This document shows, piece after piece, positions 42,442 to 50,992 of a stretch of DNA of 54,273 bases. The notes under the pieces were generated by a model, which saw only the letters and a program-made list of their open reading frames with translations, did not search any database and was not told the origin of the DNA. A program made the translations under genes and the position numbers. The stretch comes from Clostridiales bacterium (lineage in GTDB: Bacteria > Bacillota > Clostridia > Saccharofermentanales > Saccharofermentanaceae), in the NCBI GenBank assembly GCA_017615755.1, contig JAFZZM010000066.1:1-54273 (forward strand), given 5' to 3'. The stretch's first letter is position 1, and every line of letters starts with the position of its first letter.

Positions 42442-42499
42442 GCCCCGAAAATGTTTCCTAAGATCAAAACAGCCCTGATCCGAAGATATAAGAAGAAGG

Positions 42500-42562
42500 A
42501 AAAGAAAAACTCTCCAACGACGAGTTATTTTGCGATAGCAAAATGTTGTCTGAGTCGGAGAG
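42500..42562 (-). terminator. Terminator of the isomerase-synthetase fusion gene
   Basis: CTCTCC (42510-42515) pairs with GGAGAG (42557-42562). An inner 7-bp stem ATTTTGC/GCAAAAT closes a GATA loop. On the minus strand it is followed by TTTTTCTTTT. Confidence 0.75.
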
Positions 42563-42593
42563 AGTTATTTCTTTTCCTTCTATTATTATACGA

Positions 42594-45206
42594 TCAGGCT
42601 GTTTCGATCTTGGAAGCTTTCTCGAGACCTAACATCTTCACCGCATCTTCTCTCATCTTGAACTTGAGGATCTTTCCTGCTGCGTTCATCGGGAAGGAGT
42701 CTACGAAGGCTACATAGCGAGGTGTCTTGTGCTTGGCCATGTGATCTTTTACGTACTGCTTAACTTCATCTTCGGTGAGCGTAGAGCCTTCCTTCTTGAT
42801 GATGCAAGCCATGATCTCTTCACCGTACTGTTCGTCCGGTACACCGATGACCTGAACGTCGGAAACATCAGGATGTGTATAGATGAACTCTTCGATCTCC
42901 TTCGGGTAGATGTTCTCACCACCGCGGATGATCATGTCCGTGATACGGCCGGTGATCTTGTAGTAGCCTTCCGGTGTTCTTCTTGCGAGGTCGCCGGTAT
43001 GCAGCCAGCCGTCTTCGTCGATCGCGGCCTTGGTTGCCTCAGGCATCTTGTAGTATCCCTTCATGATGTTGTAACCACGAGCGCAGAACTCACCGTCTAC
43101 GTTATCCGGGAGAACTTCGTTGGTAGCCGGATCTACGATACGGCACTCAACACCAGGGAGTTCCTTACCTACTGTCTGAACACGAACTTCGATGGAGTCA
43201 TCGACACGGCTCTGGGTACATCCCGGAGCAGCTTCTGTCTGACCATAAACGATCGTGATCTCTGTCATGTTCATCTTATTTACTACGTCTTCCATGACCG
43301 GGATCGGGCACGGGGAACCGGCCATGATACCTGTTCTCATGTAAGAGAAGTCTGTCTTTTCGAAGTCAGGATTCTCAAGGAGTGCGATGAACATTGTCGG
43401 CACACCATGCATCGCAGTAACACGACGAGCCGTGATGGAAGCGAGTACTTTTCGAGGAGAGAAGTAATCGAGCGGAACCATCGTAACACCGTGTGTAACG
43501 GAAGCGGTCATTGCAAGGACCATACCGAAGCAGTGGAACATCGGCACCTGGATCAGGAGACGGTCCTCTGTAGAAAGGTTCATGCAGTCACCGATGCACT
43601 TACCGTTATTGAGTACGTTTCTGTGTGTGAGCATAACGCCCTTCGGGAAACCTGTGGTACCGGATGTGTACTGCATGTTGCAGACTTCGTCCGGCTCGGT
43701 AGCATCGATCAGGGCACGGAGTTCAGCGTCCGTAACCTTGGAATCCGCTGTTTCGAATTCATCATCCCAGAAGAAGCATCCGTCGTAATGGTTGTCGATC
43801 GTGATGACGTTCTTCAGGTACGGCAGTCTCTCGGAGACCATCTCGCCCGGCTTGGACTTAGCCAGTTCAGGGCAGATCTCGTTAACGATGTCTACGTAGT
43901 TGATATCCTTGTAGCCGTCCATCATGACGAGCGTGTCGGAATCGGACTGACGCAGCAGGTACTCGATCTCGTGGATCTTATAAGCAGTATTTACGGTAAC
44001 AAGAACGGCACCGATACGAACGCAGGCCCAGAATGTCAGGAACCACTGCGGACGGTTGGTAGCCCAGAGTGCAACGTGGGAATCCTTCTTGACGCCCATA
44101 GCCATGAGCATCTTGGAAACGCGGTCTACGTCATCTCTGAACTCGCTGTATGTTCTTGTGTAATCACGCATGGTGTAAGCAAAAGCGGTCTGGTCCGGGA
44201 ACTCAGTCGCAACCTTGTCGAGCATCTGACCGAATGTCATATCGACGAGGATGTCCTTCTCGAACATTCTCTGGCCCTTGCCTTTTTCGACATACTTGAT
44301 GTTGGAAGGAACGACCTCGATCGGAGCCTCCGGGCGAACCTGCGCCTTGCTCTCCTTCTTGCTCGGCTCGATGACCTTCTTTGTACCCTTTGTCTTTTCC
44401 CAGGTACGTACGAAGTTGATGAACTGCGGGAATACGATCGCGGCGCTCTCGATTTCCTTTGCCCATCTCTTTACCCACTCGAGAGATACGAATCCGTCAT
44501 AGCCTTTCTTATCCAGAAGCTCAAAAAGCTCTTCCAACGGGAGATCGCCGTGTCCCGGCAGGCGGTATGCGATGGATCCGTCTTCTTCCTTGATGGAATC
44601 TTTTACATGGATGTAGGAAACAAGGTCACCGACATTTGCCCATGTCTGCTCGACTGTCTCGCCGAAATAACGGAACGGGTGATGAACGTCCCAGAGTACT
44701 TTTACATAAGGAGAATCAACTGCCTCGATGAGCTTTCTCAGGCGGAATGTATCTGCATACACACCGTTGGTCTCAACGAGCAGTGTGACGTTCTTGCCTT
44801 CGCAGAGCGGAGCCAGATCTTTAAGGATCGCGATGATCTTCTCATCGTCGACTTCGCCTTCCGGTGCCGGATGGGCATCAGCAAGGATACGAACGTAGGA
44901 AGCACCACACTTATTTGCGAGTGCCACATATTCACCGATTTCTGTCGGTGCGATCTTCGCACCGTCTTCGTAAGCAAGTACACAGTTAGAGGAGAAGCAT
45001 GGAATCTCCAGACCTAGCTTTCTAAGGTTTTCCATTGTGCGGTCCACTTCCGACGGAAGGAACGGCTTTGCATGGGACGCGGTGATCTCCTCACCCAGTC
45101 CTCTGATCTCAATTCCTGCATATCCAAGGTCATGTGCCATCGGATAAATGTCTTTCCACGACCACTCAGGGCAAGCTAATGTGGAAAATGCAAGCTTCAT
45201 TGCCAT
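42594..45206 (-). CDS. Fusion: sugar-phosphate-isomerase-like TIM barrel with AMP-forming acyl-CoA synthetase
   Basis: An 870-residue two-domain protein. Residues ~1-265 form a xylose-isomerase-like TIM barrel with its metal ligands in place: Glu in LLVETNG (near 145), Asp and His in WDVHHP (near 172), His in YIHVKDS (near 197) and Glu in SLEWVK (near 242). After a charged linker, residues ~310-870 are a complete acyl-CoA synthetase with the P-loop YTSGTTGFPKG (near 511), YGQTE (near 652), GWLHTGD (near 732), the hinge GRITDMIIRGGENIYP (near 757) and the catalytic Lys in AAGKILK (near 845). Both halves look active. GGAGG precedes the ATG at 45206. No frameshift is seen; the join is in frame. 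Substrates unknown. Monocistronic. Confidence 0.92.
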   Translation of the reverse strand: MAMKLAFSTLACPEWSWKDIYPMAHDLGYAGIEIRGLGEEITASHAKPFLPSEVDRTMENLRKLGLEIPCFSSNCVLAYEDGAKIAPTEIGEYVALANKCGASYVRILADAHPAPEGEVDDEKIIAILKDLAPLCEGKNVTLLVETNGVYADTFRLRKLIEAVDSPYVKVLWDVHHPFRYFGETVEQTWANVGDLVSYIHVKDSIKEEDGSIAYRLPGHGDLPLEELFELLDKKGYDGFVSLEWVKRWAKEIESAAIVFPQFINFVRTWEKTKGTKKVIEPSKKESKAQVRPEAPIEVVPSNIKYVEKGKGQRMFEKDILVDMTFGQMLDKVATEFPDQTAFAYTMRDYTRTYSEFRDDVDRVSKMLMAMGVKKDSHVALWATNRPQWFLTFWACVRIGAVLVTVNTAYKIHEIEYLLRQSDSDTLVMMDGYKDINYVDIVNEICPELAKSKPGEMVSERLPYLKNVITIDNHYDGCFFWDDEFETADSKVTDAELRALIDATEPDEVCNMQYTSGTTGFPKGVMLTHRNVLNNGKCIGDCMNLSTEDRLLIQVPMFHCFGMVLAMTASVTHGVTMVPLDYFSPRKVLASITARRVTAMHGVPTMFIALLENPDFEKTDFSYMRTGIMAGSPCPIPVMEDVVNKMNMTEITIVYGQTEAAPGCTQSRVDDSIEVRVQTVGKELPGVECRIVDPATNEVLPDNVDGEFCARGYNIMKGYYKMPEATKAAIDEDGWLHTGDLARRTPEGYYKITGRITDMIIRGGENIYPKEIEEFIYTHPDVSDVQVIGVPDEQYGEEIMACIIKKEGSTLTEDEVKQYVKDHMAKHKTPRYVAFVDSFPMNAAGKILKFKMREDAVKMLGLEKASKIETA

Positions 45207-45386
45207 ATTCGAAAACCTCCGGTTTTATGTATGCAACGCCTATTCGCACAGCATACAGCATGTTAGAACGGCTATAGCATACACCCAAGAAAAGGCAAAT
45301 GAAAAGAGAAAAAAGTGCTTTTGCATAATAAAGGCAAAAAAGCGGAAGAAAAAGCAAACTACTATGACCTAACGTGGGAAGCAAGG

Positions 45387-47258
45387 TTATGCTTTCGCCC
45401 CAAAAAGCGCATCAAGTTCGCTTTCCGGAATCGGGCAGCCCCAGAAGAATCCCTGGATGAAATCGCATTCGTACTTGGCGAGAAGCTCGAGTTTTTTCTC
45501 CTCATCGACGCCTTCGGCCACGGTAACCATCTTCATCTGGTGAACGAGGCTTATGATGGATCCGACCATAAGACGCTGCGTATCTTTTGTCGGCAGATCA
45601 TCGATGAAAGACTTGTCGATCTTCAGCACGCTGATCGGCAGCTGGCGCAGATAGTTCATGGAAGAATAGCCTGTGCCGAAATCGTCCAGCGCGAGGGAAA
45701 TGCCCATGGCGGAGATCTCTTTCAGGATCGAGATGGCATGGTCAAGATTGGAGACCAGTACCGACTCCGTGATCTCAAATTCCAGTTTCTTCGGATCGAC
45801 CTGCGTCTTACTCAGGATCCGCTTGACGGACTGCATGAACTGCGGCGCCATCAGCTGCGCGGCCGAAATATTGACCGACATGATGCCGTCCCAGTGATAC
45901 TTCTCACTATAAGCCTTCAAGGTCTTGCACGCTGTCTCCAGCACCCACTCACCAAGCGGCACAATAAAGCCGATAGTCTCTGCTACCGGGATAAACTCTG
46001 CAGGACTGATCTCGCCGATCTTCTCATTCTTCCAGCGGCACAAAGCCTCCAGACCGCGAAGCTTCTTCTCCTTTGTCGAGAACTGAGGCTGGAAGCAAAG
46101 ATAAAGTTCATCGTTATCGATCGCCGACAGCAACTGACCTTCGTACTTGATACGGCGCATGATCTCGTCCTTCATTTCCTTGCTGTAGAACTGGACCATA
46201 TTCTTGCCGTATTCTTTTGCCTTGTACATCGCCGTTTCCGCGCACTTGATCAGGTCCGAAGATGTATCCCCGTCCTGTGGGAAAAGCGCTATACCGAAGC
46301 TGGCGCTCATCTTATAGTCCGAGTCTTCCAGCGTAAACATCTGGGCGAAAGAATTCTTCACGGATTCCACATAAGAGAGGATCTCGCCTTCATCAAGCGG
46401 ACGCTGGATCAATATGGCAAATTCATCGCCGCCCCATCTTCCCAGCATATCCTCTTCCGAGATAATGGACGCCAGTCTCGTACTGACGGCCTGCAGCATC
46501 AGGTCACCCACACGGTGGCCGATCGTATCGTTGATCTTCTTGAAGTTATCAAGGTCGATATAGACCAGGGCAAAAGACAGATTCTTATGTGCCAGAAGGC
46601 TGATCAGAAGATCCATTCTCGATTCGATCTTGATACGGTTCGGAAGACCCGTCAGTGTATCGTAATGGTTCATCTGGTACAAGCGCTCTTCGTTCTCTTT
46701 CATGACCCGGTTGTACTCGGTAAGCAGAGAATTCTGACGCTTCGTCTCTTCCTCACGGATCTTCAGTGCCGCATTCGCCTTCTCGAGATCCTCGGTCTTC
46801 TTCTCAACCTTCTCCATCTCTTTTGCGATACGGCTGTTATAAGCAAGAACGATACTTACGACAAGAAGGCTCAGCGCGGTCGTTGCCATTCCATTAACCG
46901 CATACTGGTCGTTAAATCTTACGATATTGATCATGGTCATGGCCATCTGCAGGATCGTTACCACCAGGACCGCACGGAAACCTTTACGGTTCAGCCATTG
47001 CACGATCAGAACGGAAAGCAGAAGCTGGATCAGCGTCAGGAAGCCACGGAATGCATGAAGGAAACTCAACTCTGGGATCATGGCGACGATCGGGTTGATA
47101 ACGGCAAACACAGAAAAAGCCACGATGTAGATCACGATCCACATCGTGCTATGCTTGACCTGCCTCTCAGGATGCAAAGTCGTATCGATAAATCTCTCTA
47201 TGAAACTGTTGGATTCACCATGTTCCGTCTTATTCATCTTTTCCGGTTGGCTTGTCAT
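45387..47258 (-). CDS. Membrane GGDEF-EAL protein (c-di-GMP turnover)
   Basis: A 623-residue regulator. Four or five hydrophobic helices lie at ~40-150 and a coiled coil at ~150-200 (MEKVEKKTEDLEKANAAL). The GGDEF domain has the intact signature RWGGDEFAI and substrate motif FKKINDTIGHRVGD. The EAL domain has GLEALCRW, SVNISAAQL, FEITES, LDDFGTG, KIDKSFI, AEGVD and IQGFFWGCPI. Both activities are therefore possible. AGGG lies close to the ATG at 47258, a weak ribosome site. Divergent from the HAD gene. Confidence 0.92.
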   Translation of the reverse strand: MTSQPEKMNKTEHGESNSFIERFIDTTLHPERQVKHSTMWIVIYIVAFSVFAVINPIVAMIPELSFLHAFRGFLTLIQLLLSVLIVQWLNRKGFRAVLVVTILQMAMTMINIVRFNDQYAVNGMATTALSLLVVSIVLAYNSRIAKEMEKVEKKTEDLEKANAALKIREEETKRQNSLLTEYNRVMKENEERLYQMNHYDTLTGLPNRIKIESRMDLLISLLAHKNLSFALVYIDLDNFKKINDTIGHRVGDLMLQAVSTRLASIISEEDMLGRWGGDEFAILIQRPLDEGEILSYVESVKNSFAQMFTLEDSDYKMSASFGIALFPQDGDTSSDLIKCAETAMYKAKEYGKNMVQFYSKEMKDEIMRRIKYEGQLLSAIDNDELYLCFQPQFSTKEKKLRGLEALCRWKNEKIGEISPAEFIPVAETIGFIVPLGEWVLETACKTLKAYSEKYHWDGIMSVNISAAQLMAPQFMQSVKRILSKTQVDPKKLEFEITESVLVSNLDHAISILKEISAMGISLALDDFGTGYSSMNYLRQLPISVLKIDKSFIDDLPTKDTQRLMVGSIISLVHQMKMVTVAEGVDEEKKLELLAKYECDFIQGFFWGCPIPESELDALFGAKA

Positions 47259-47314
47259 ATACCCTCATCTCTCCAAGCGCCATTTTCATTATTTTCCTAT
47301 CCGGATTCAAGCAC

Positions 47315-47344
47315 AGTATAGCCGATTCGTGAACGTTTTGTAAA
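47315..47344 (-). promoter_or_regulatory. Promoter of the GGDEF-EAL gene
   Basis: On the minus strand TTTACA (47344-47339), an 18-bp spacer and TATACT (47320-47315). The 13 bases ACAGTATAGCCGA (plus strand, 47313-47325) around the -10 are identical at the oad promoter (32313-32325). Confidence 0.7.
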
Positions 47345-47360
47345 TTGCTCACGCTACTAA

Positions 47361-47369
47361 TGATATAAT
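47361..47369 (+). promoter_or_regulatory. Extended -10 promoter of the HAD gene
   Basis: TGATATAAT, an extended -10 with perfect TATAAT at 47364-47369. The in-frame ATG at 47368 lies on it and cannot be the start. Transcription from about 47376 gives a short leader with AAGGAGG. Confidence 0.65.
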
Positions 47370-47388
47370 GTTCCGAAGGAGGCGTAGT

Positions 47389-48033
47389 ATGTTTATTCCA
47401 AAAGCGGCGATCTTCGATCTGGACGGTACACTTTTCGACTCGATGACGATCTGGAAACAGATCGACGAGGAGTTCCTGCGACAGCGCGGCTTTGTCTGCA
47501 CGCAGGATTACACCGACGCCATCAAGGCCATGGGATGGCTGGAAGGCGCCGAGTATACCATTGCAAGATACCATCTTTCCGAAACACCCGAAGAAGTCAT
47601 GAACACCTGGTTTGCCATGTCGGAAGAATTCTACGCGCACCGTGTCGCAATGAAGCCTTATGCCAAAGAGTATCTCACTCTTCTTTCCGAGCATCAGGTC
47701 CCCATGGCGGTCGCCACATCTATGGAACCGCAGGCCAATATCGCTTTAGTCCTGGGCGCACACGGCATTACTTCTCTTTTCAAAAATATAACCCTCTCCA
47801 CAGAAGTCTCCCGTGGAAAAGGGTTTCCTGATATCTATGAACTGGCTGCATCACGTCTGGGGCTGCCGCCACAGGACTGTGCCGTTTTCGAAGATATACT
47901 CGTTGCGATCCGAGGAGCCGCATCCGGCGGCTTTCAGACCGTAGGCATCTTCGACCCGGTTTCCGAAAACGATTGGAAAGATATCGAAAAAGAAGCGGAT
48001 CTCGCTGTCCGGACGTGGCAGGAACTGCTCTGA
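47389..48033 (+). CDS. HAD-superfamily phosphatase / phosphoglucomutase-like
   Basis: A 214-residue cytoplasmic hydrolase. Motif I is FDLDGTLFDS (both catalytic Asp present), a cap domain lies at ~15-85, motif II is AVATS, the motif III Lys is in SRGKGFPDIY, and the motif IV acid is in VFEDILVAI (one acidic residue pair, E-D). The subfamily resembles beta-phosphoglucomutase and sugar phosphatases. The start at 47389 is set by AAGGAGG 6 nt upstream and by the promoter on the earlier ATG. Its stop codon is 6 bp from the stop of the converging gene at 48040, with no terminator visible. Confidence 0.88.
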   Translation: MFIPKAAIFDLDGTLFDSMTIWKQIDEEFLRQRGFVCTQDYTDAIKAMGWLEGAEYTIARYHLSETPEEVMNTWFAMSEEFYAHRVAMKPYAKEYLTLLSEHQVPMAVATSMEPQANIALVLGAHGITSLFKNITLSTEVSRGKGFPDIYELAASRLGLPPQDCAVFEDILVAIRGAASGGFQTVGIFDPVSENDWKDIEKEADLAVRTWQELL

Positions 48034-48039
48034 GCCTAC

Positions 48040-49278
48040 TTACACGCGGTGGATATCCATCAGCGTCTCATCATCACTGTCGACATAGATGATCTCATGT
48101 TTGGACTTTCTGCCATGGATCGCGGCATACACACCACACAGACCGGTGATCAGGCCAATGCCGCCTACGATCAGCATCTCGGCCCAGAAGACCACATACT
48201 GCTCCGCAAGTCGTGCCGATCTTTCGTGGAACGGAAGCTTGATGCCGTTCAGACTGTCCACCGACTTTTTCAGCGGGAAGTATTTCTCATAAAGTCTCAG
48301 CACGTTGAAACGGCCGGTATTGTTGACGACCTCCATGACCGTGTTACCTTCCTGATAACCCAGTTCGTCACCTAAGACCTTCATGAGATCATTGTATGCG
48401 ATGTTCTTGATCGGGTCGGTCAGGAGCACCTCGTAGCAGGTAACGGCAAGGTCTGTCTCCTTGACGGAATTGTCTATATCCGAATCTGTTTTTGAAACGG
48501 AAGGACCATTGATCAGGCGGGCCAGCTGTCCGAAGTTAACATAGGCACGCGGCTTCGTCACATCGGTCGCCTCCGCGATCGCATCGTCGCCCTCACAAAC
48601 GACGCCCACAACTTCGTAACGGGTCTGGTTGATCTCCACCTCTGCACCAAGGACTTCGTAGGAATGGAAAAGATTCCAAGCCATCTGCGTATTCAGCACG
48701 ATTGCAAATCGGTCTCCGCCTTCCGCGGCAAGAAATCCGCCGCTCTCATAACGGAACGGATGGACCATACCATAGTTTCCGCCGACACCGACGATCTCAG
48801 CGGAAGTGACCGATCCCCGTTCATCCTTATTCAGATAGCCTTTAGCCGGATACGTAGCCGTGGAAGAATAACAATCTGCCCACAGGTTTTGAAGTCCGTT
48901 CATGATGGCCTGATTCCTCTTACTCGAAGAATTATTGGACTCCTCCGTCAGCGCCAGCGCCTCATGAAGCTGCTGGACTTTTTCCTGGTTCAGTCCCTCG
49001 GAGCAAGCTCTCGGTGCCGAACCGTCATCCTGTTCCAGTCCTCTGGAGATCACGGTAAGCTGCCGGTAGGAAAGGTTTTCCGATCCGAAGTATTCGGCAC
49101 TGTACTGGAAGAACTGTCCGTCCAGTATTGAGTTGATCCGGATCACGGATGCCACTGACAGAGCGATACTGCCTGCCACCACGATAAACGGGATCGAGAT
49201 GGCCACATGGTGCCACGTACGGCACAGCGAAGCCCAACGGTTATGGAAGAAATTCTTCAGTTTGGACTTAACTTCCAT
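48040..49278 (-). CDS. MacB/FtsX-like protein with only two membrane helices
   Basis: A 412-residue membrane protein. One helix near 25-48 (VAISIPFIVVAGSIALSVASV), a large extracellular domain of ~310 residues in the style of the MacB periplasmic core (GGFLAAEGGDRFAIVLNTQMAWNLF, then YEVVGVVCEG), one helix near 368-392 (WAEMLIVGGIGLITGLCGVYAAI) and a short tail. FtsX/MacB permeases normally have four helices; the last two are missing. The ATG follows directly on the TAA of the membrane-fusion gene, so translation is coupled. No ATPase gene is present in the window. It may be a scaffold or a permease half. Confidence 0.75.
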   Translation of the reverse strand: MEVKSKLKNFFHNRWASLCRTWHHVAISIPFIVVAGSIALSVASVIRINSILDGQFFQYSAEYFGSENLSYRQLTVISRGLEQDDGSAPRACSEGLNQEKVQQLHEALALTEESNNSSSKRNQAIMNGLQNLWADCYSSTATYPAKGYLNKDERGSVTSAEIVGVGGNYGMVHPFRYESGGFLAAEGGDRFAIVLNTQMAWNLFHSYEVLGAEVEINQTRYEVVGVVCEGDDAIAEATDVTKPRAYVNFGQLARLINGPSVSKTDSDIDNSVKETDLAVTCYEVLLTDPIKNIAYNDLMKVLGDELGYQEGNTVMEVVNNTGRFNVLRLYEKYFPLKKSVDSLNGIKLPFHERSARLAEQYVVFWAEMLIVGGIGLITGLCGVYAAIHGRKSKHEIIYVDSDDETLMDIHRV

Positions 49279-50961
49279 TTAGTTGCTCTCCCCCTGCGCA
49301 AGACGGACCTGTTCTCCGTTCGAGATTGGTTTTTCGGTACGGACGATGCAGTATGCGAAACTGATACCCGATCCTTCGATCGCGCAGGAAGTCGCATCCT
49401 CTGCAATTACTTTTACGGTTACTTTTCTGGCGATATAGCGCTCGCCGAGCGGGGAATTCTTCGTAACGAGGATGTAGATGAAAGATCCTTCCGAATCCGT
49501 CTGCACCGCGCCCTTCGGAACGACACATTCATACTGACGGTTCGATGTGGAGATCGTACAGTTCACTGTCGTTGTGCCCGGCATGAGCCACGTACCGGTA
49601 ACGTTGATCTTAACGATGCAGGAATTCATCGGATCACTCGGGTCCGGACGAACAGAATCCACAACAGCCGTATCACAGTAATCCGTCTTCACATCCATAC
49701 CCGGATACATACTGTCGGCAGCCTGTCTTTCCACAGGACATTCGATATAGAAACCGGACTGCATATCCGCGATAACAAACATGATCTCGTCTTTCTGCAC
49801 TTCCTGTCCACGGGAGACATTGCATCCGATCAGGCATCCGGAGATCGGCGCCTTGATCTCGGTAAGGGCATAGAACTCCTCGAGTTCCTTGATCTCTTTT
49901 TCCATGGCTTCGAGTTCTTTTGCCGTTTCGGCTTTCTTGTCCTTTGCCTTATCGCTGTTGATCGAGTCGGTAGTCAGTGCGTCGGACAGTGCATTCTGGC
50001 TCTGGGTCAGGGAATGCTCTGCATCACGTACGGACTTTTCCGCGTCTTCTACCTTCGGAAGCTGTTCGAGCATCATGAGATTCTGCTGTGCGTCTTCCAG
50101 ATCTGTCTCCAGACGTGTCGCCTCGGTCTCTTTCGCCGTGATCTGGTTGGCATATTCGATGACCTGGTTTGCTGCCGCCTGATATGTGGCATTCATATTA
50201 TCCAGTGCCAGCTGCGCTGCCTCTACGGCCTTCGTGCATGCTGTGAGCTTATCTGCATCGAACATCGGATCATCCGGATCCGTGATACACTGTCTCAGTG
50301 CGACCTGCGCCTGAAGAAGCGCATCGTTCAGTTCCGGAAGAGCAGCATAAGCCTCATCTCTTCTACCCTCGGCCTCCTGCTTCTTTGCCGCCAGGCTTTC
50401 CTTATCCGTCGCATTTCTGGCGATCGCATTATTGATGTTTGCGATATTGTTGTTTTCCTGCTGGATCAGCGCATCTTTATTTCTAGCCTGCTCCAGAGTC
50501 TTTCTGGCTTCTTCCAGTGCTTTTTTAGAAGATTCTACGGAAGAGTTGTAATCATAGTAATCCGTCGGACGGTTCGGTTCACGGTTTTCGTACTCGATCT
50601 CTTTCTTTCTGTCCTCGAGTGCCTTCTTCTTCTCTTCGAGGTCCTTCTTGTCCTCAGGAACTTTCAGCGTAGCAATGACATCGCCCGCTTCTATGTCAGA
50701 ATACAGATATGCATCCACGGAATCGATGGTGATATTTCCGGGAGCCTTGATTTCTTTCGTTACGGCAGCCTGTACCGTTCCCTGCGTCTTCTTGATGGAA
50801 CTCAGTGTCGAACCATAGATCTGCATGGTACTGACCTGTGTCAGCGTCATGTTCATGATCGTATTGGAAAAGAATGTAAGTACGCCCATTAAGACGAGAA
50901 AGATAATGAATCCTCGAACGATCCACTTTCTGCTTTTCTTTTTCGTTCTAACTTCTGACAT
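49279..50961 (-). CDS. Membrane-fusion / periplasmic-adaptor protein (HlyD/MacA type)
   Basis: A 560-residue protein. A basic N-terminus and single helix (~14-35, VRGFIIFLVLMGVLTFF) is followed by half of a lipoyl-like domain (VTKEIKAPGNI), a very long Glu/Lys/Ala-rich coiled coil at ~95-365, and the other half (LTEIKAPISGCLIGCNVSRGQ). Beta-barrel and membrane-proximal domains come last. The coiled coil is unusually long. AGGAGG precedes the ATG. It lies between sugar-type permeases and the MacB-like gene, in one transcript. Confidence 0.88.
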   Translation of the reverse strand: MSEVRTKKKSRKWIVRGFIIFLVLMGVLTFFSNTIMNMTLTQVSTMQIYGSTLSSIKKTQGTVQAAVTKEIKAPGNITIDSVDAYLYSDIEAGDVIATLKVPEDKKDLEEKKKALEDRKKEIEYENREPNRPTDYYDYNSSVESSKKALEEARKTLEQARNKDALIQQENNNIANINNAIARNATDKESLAAKKQEAEGRRDEAYAALPELNDALLQAQVALRQCITDPDDPMFDADKLTACTKAVEAAQLALDNMNATYQAAANQVIEYANQITAKETEATRLETDLEDAQQNLMMLEQLPKVEDAEKSVRDAEHSLTQSQNALSDALTTDSINSDKAKDKKAETAKELEAMEKEIKELEEFYALTEIKAPISGCLIGCNVSRGQEVQKDEIMFVIADMQSGFYIECPVERQAADSMYPGMDVKTDYCDTAVVDSVRPDPSDPMNSCIVKINVTGTWLMPGTTTVNCTISTSNRQYECVVPKGAVQTDSEGSFIYILVTKNSPLGERYIARKVTVKVIAEDATSCAIEGSGISFAYCIVRTEKPISNGEQVRLAQGESN

Positions 50962-50992
50962 CGTAAAACCTCCTGAAAACTCTCACCAAATC

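Noticed and set aside
42729..45017. A 762-codon open frame on the plus strand
   Set aside because: It is the mirror of the isomerase-synthetase gene, whose minus-strand product has complete catalytic motifs. The plus product matches nothing and has no ribosome site.
45315..47321. A 668-codon open frame on the plus strand
   Set aside because: Antisense shadow of the GGDEF-EAL gene; no recognisable domain.
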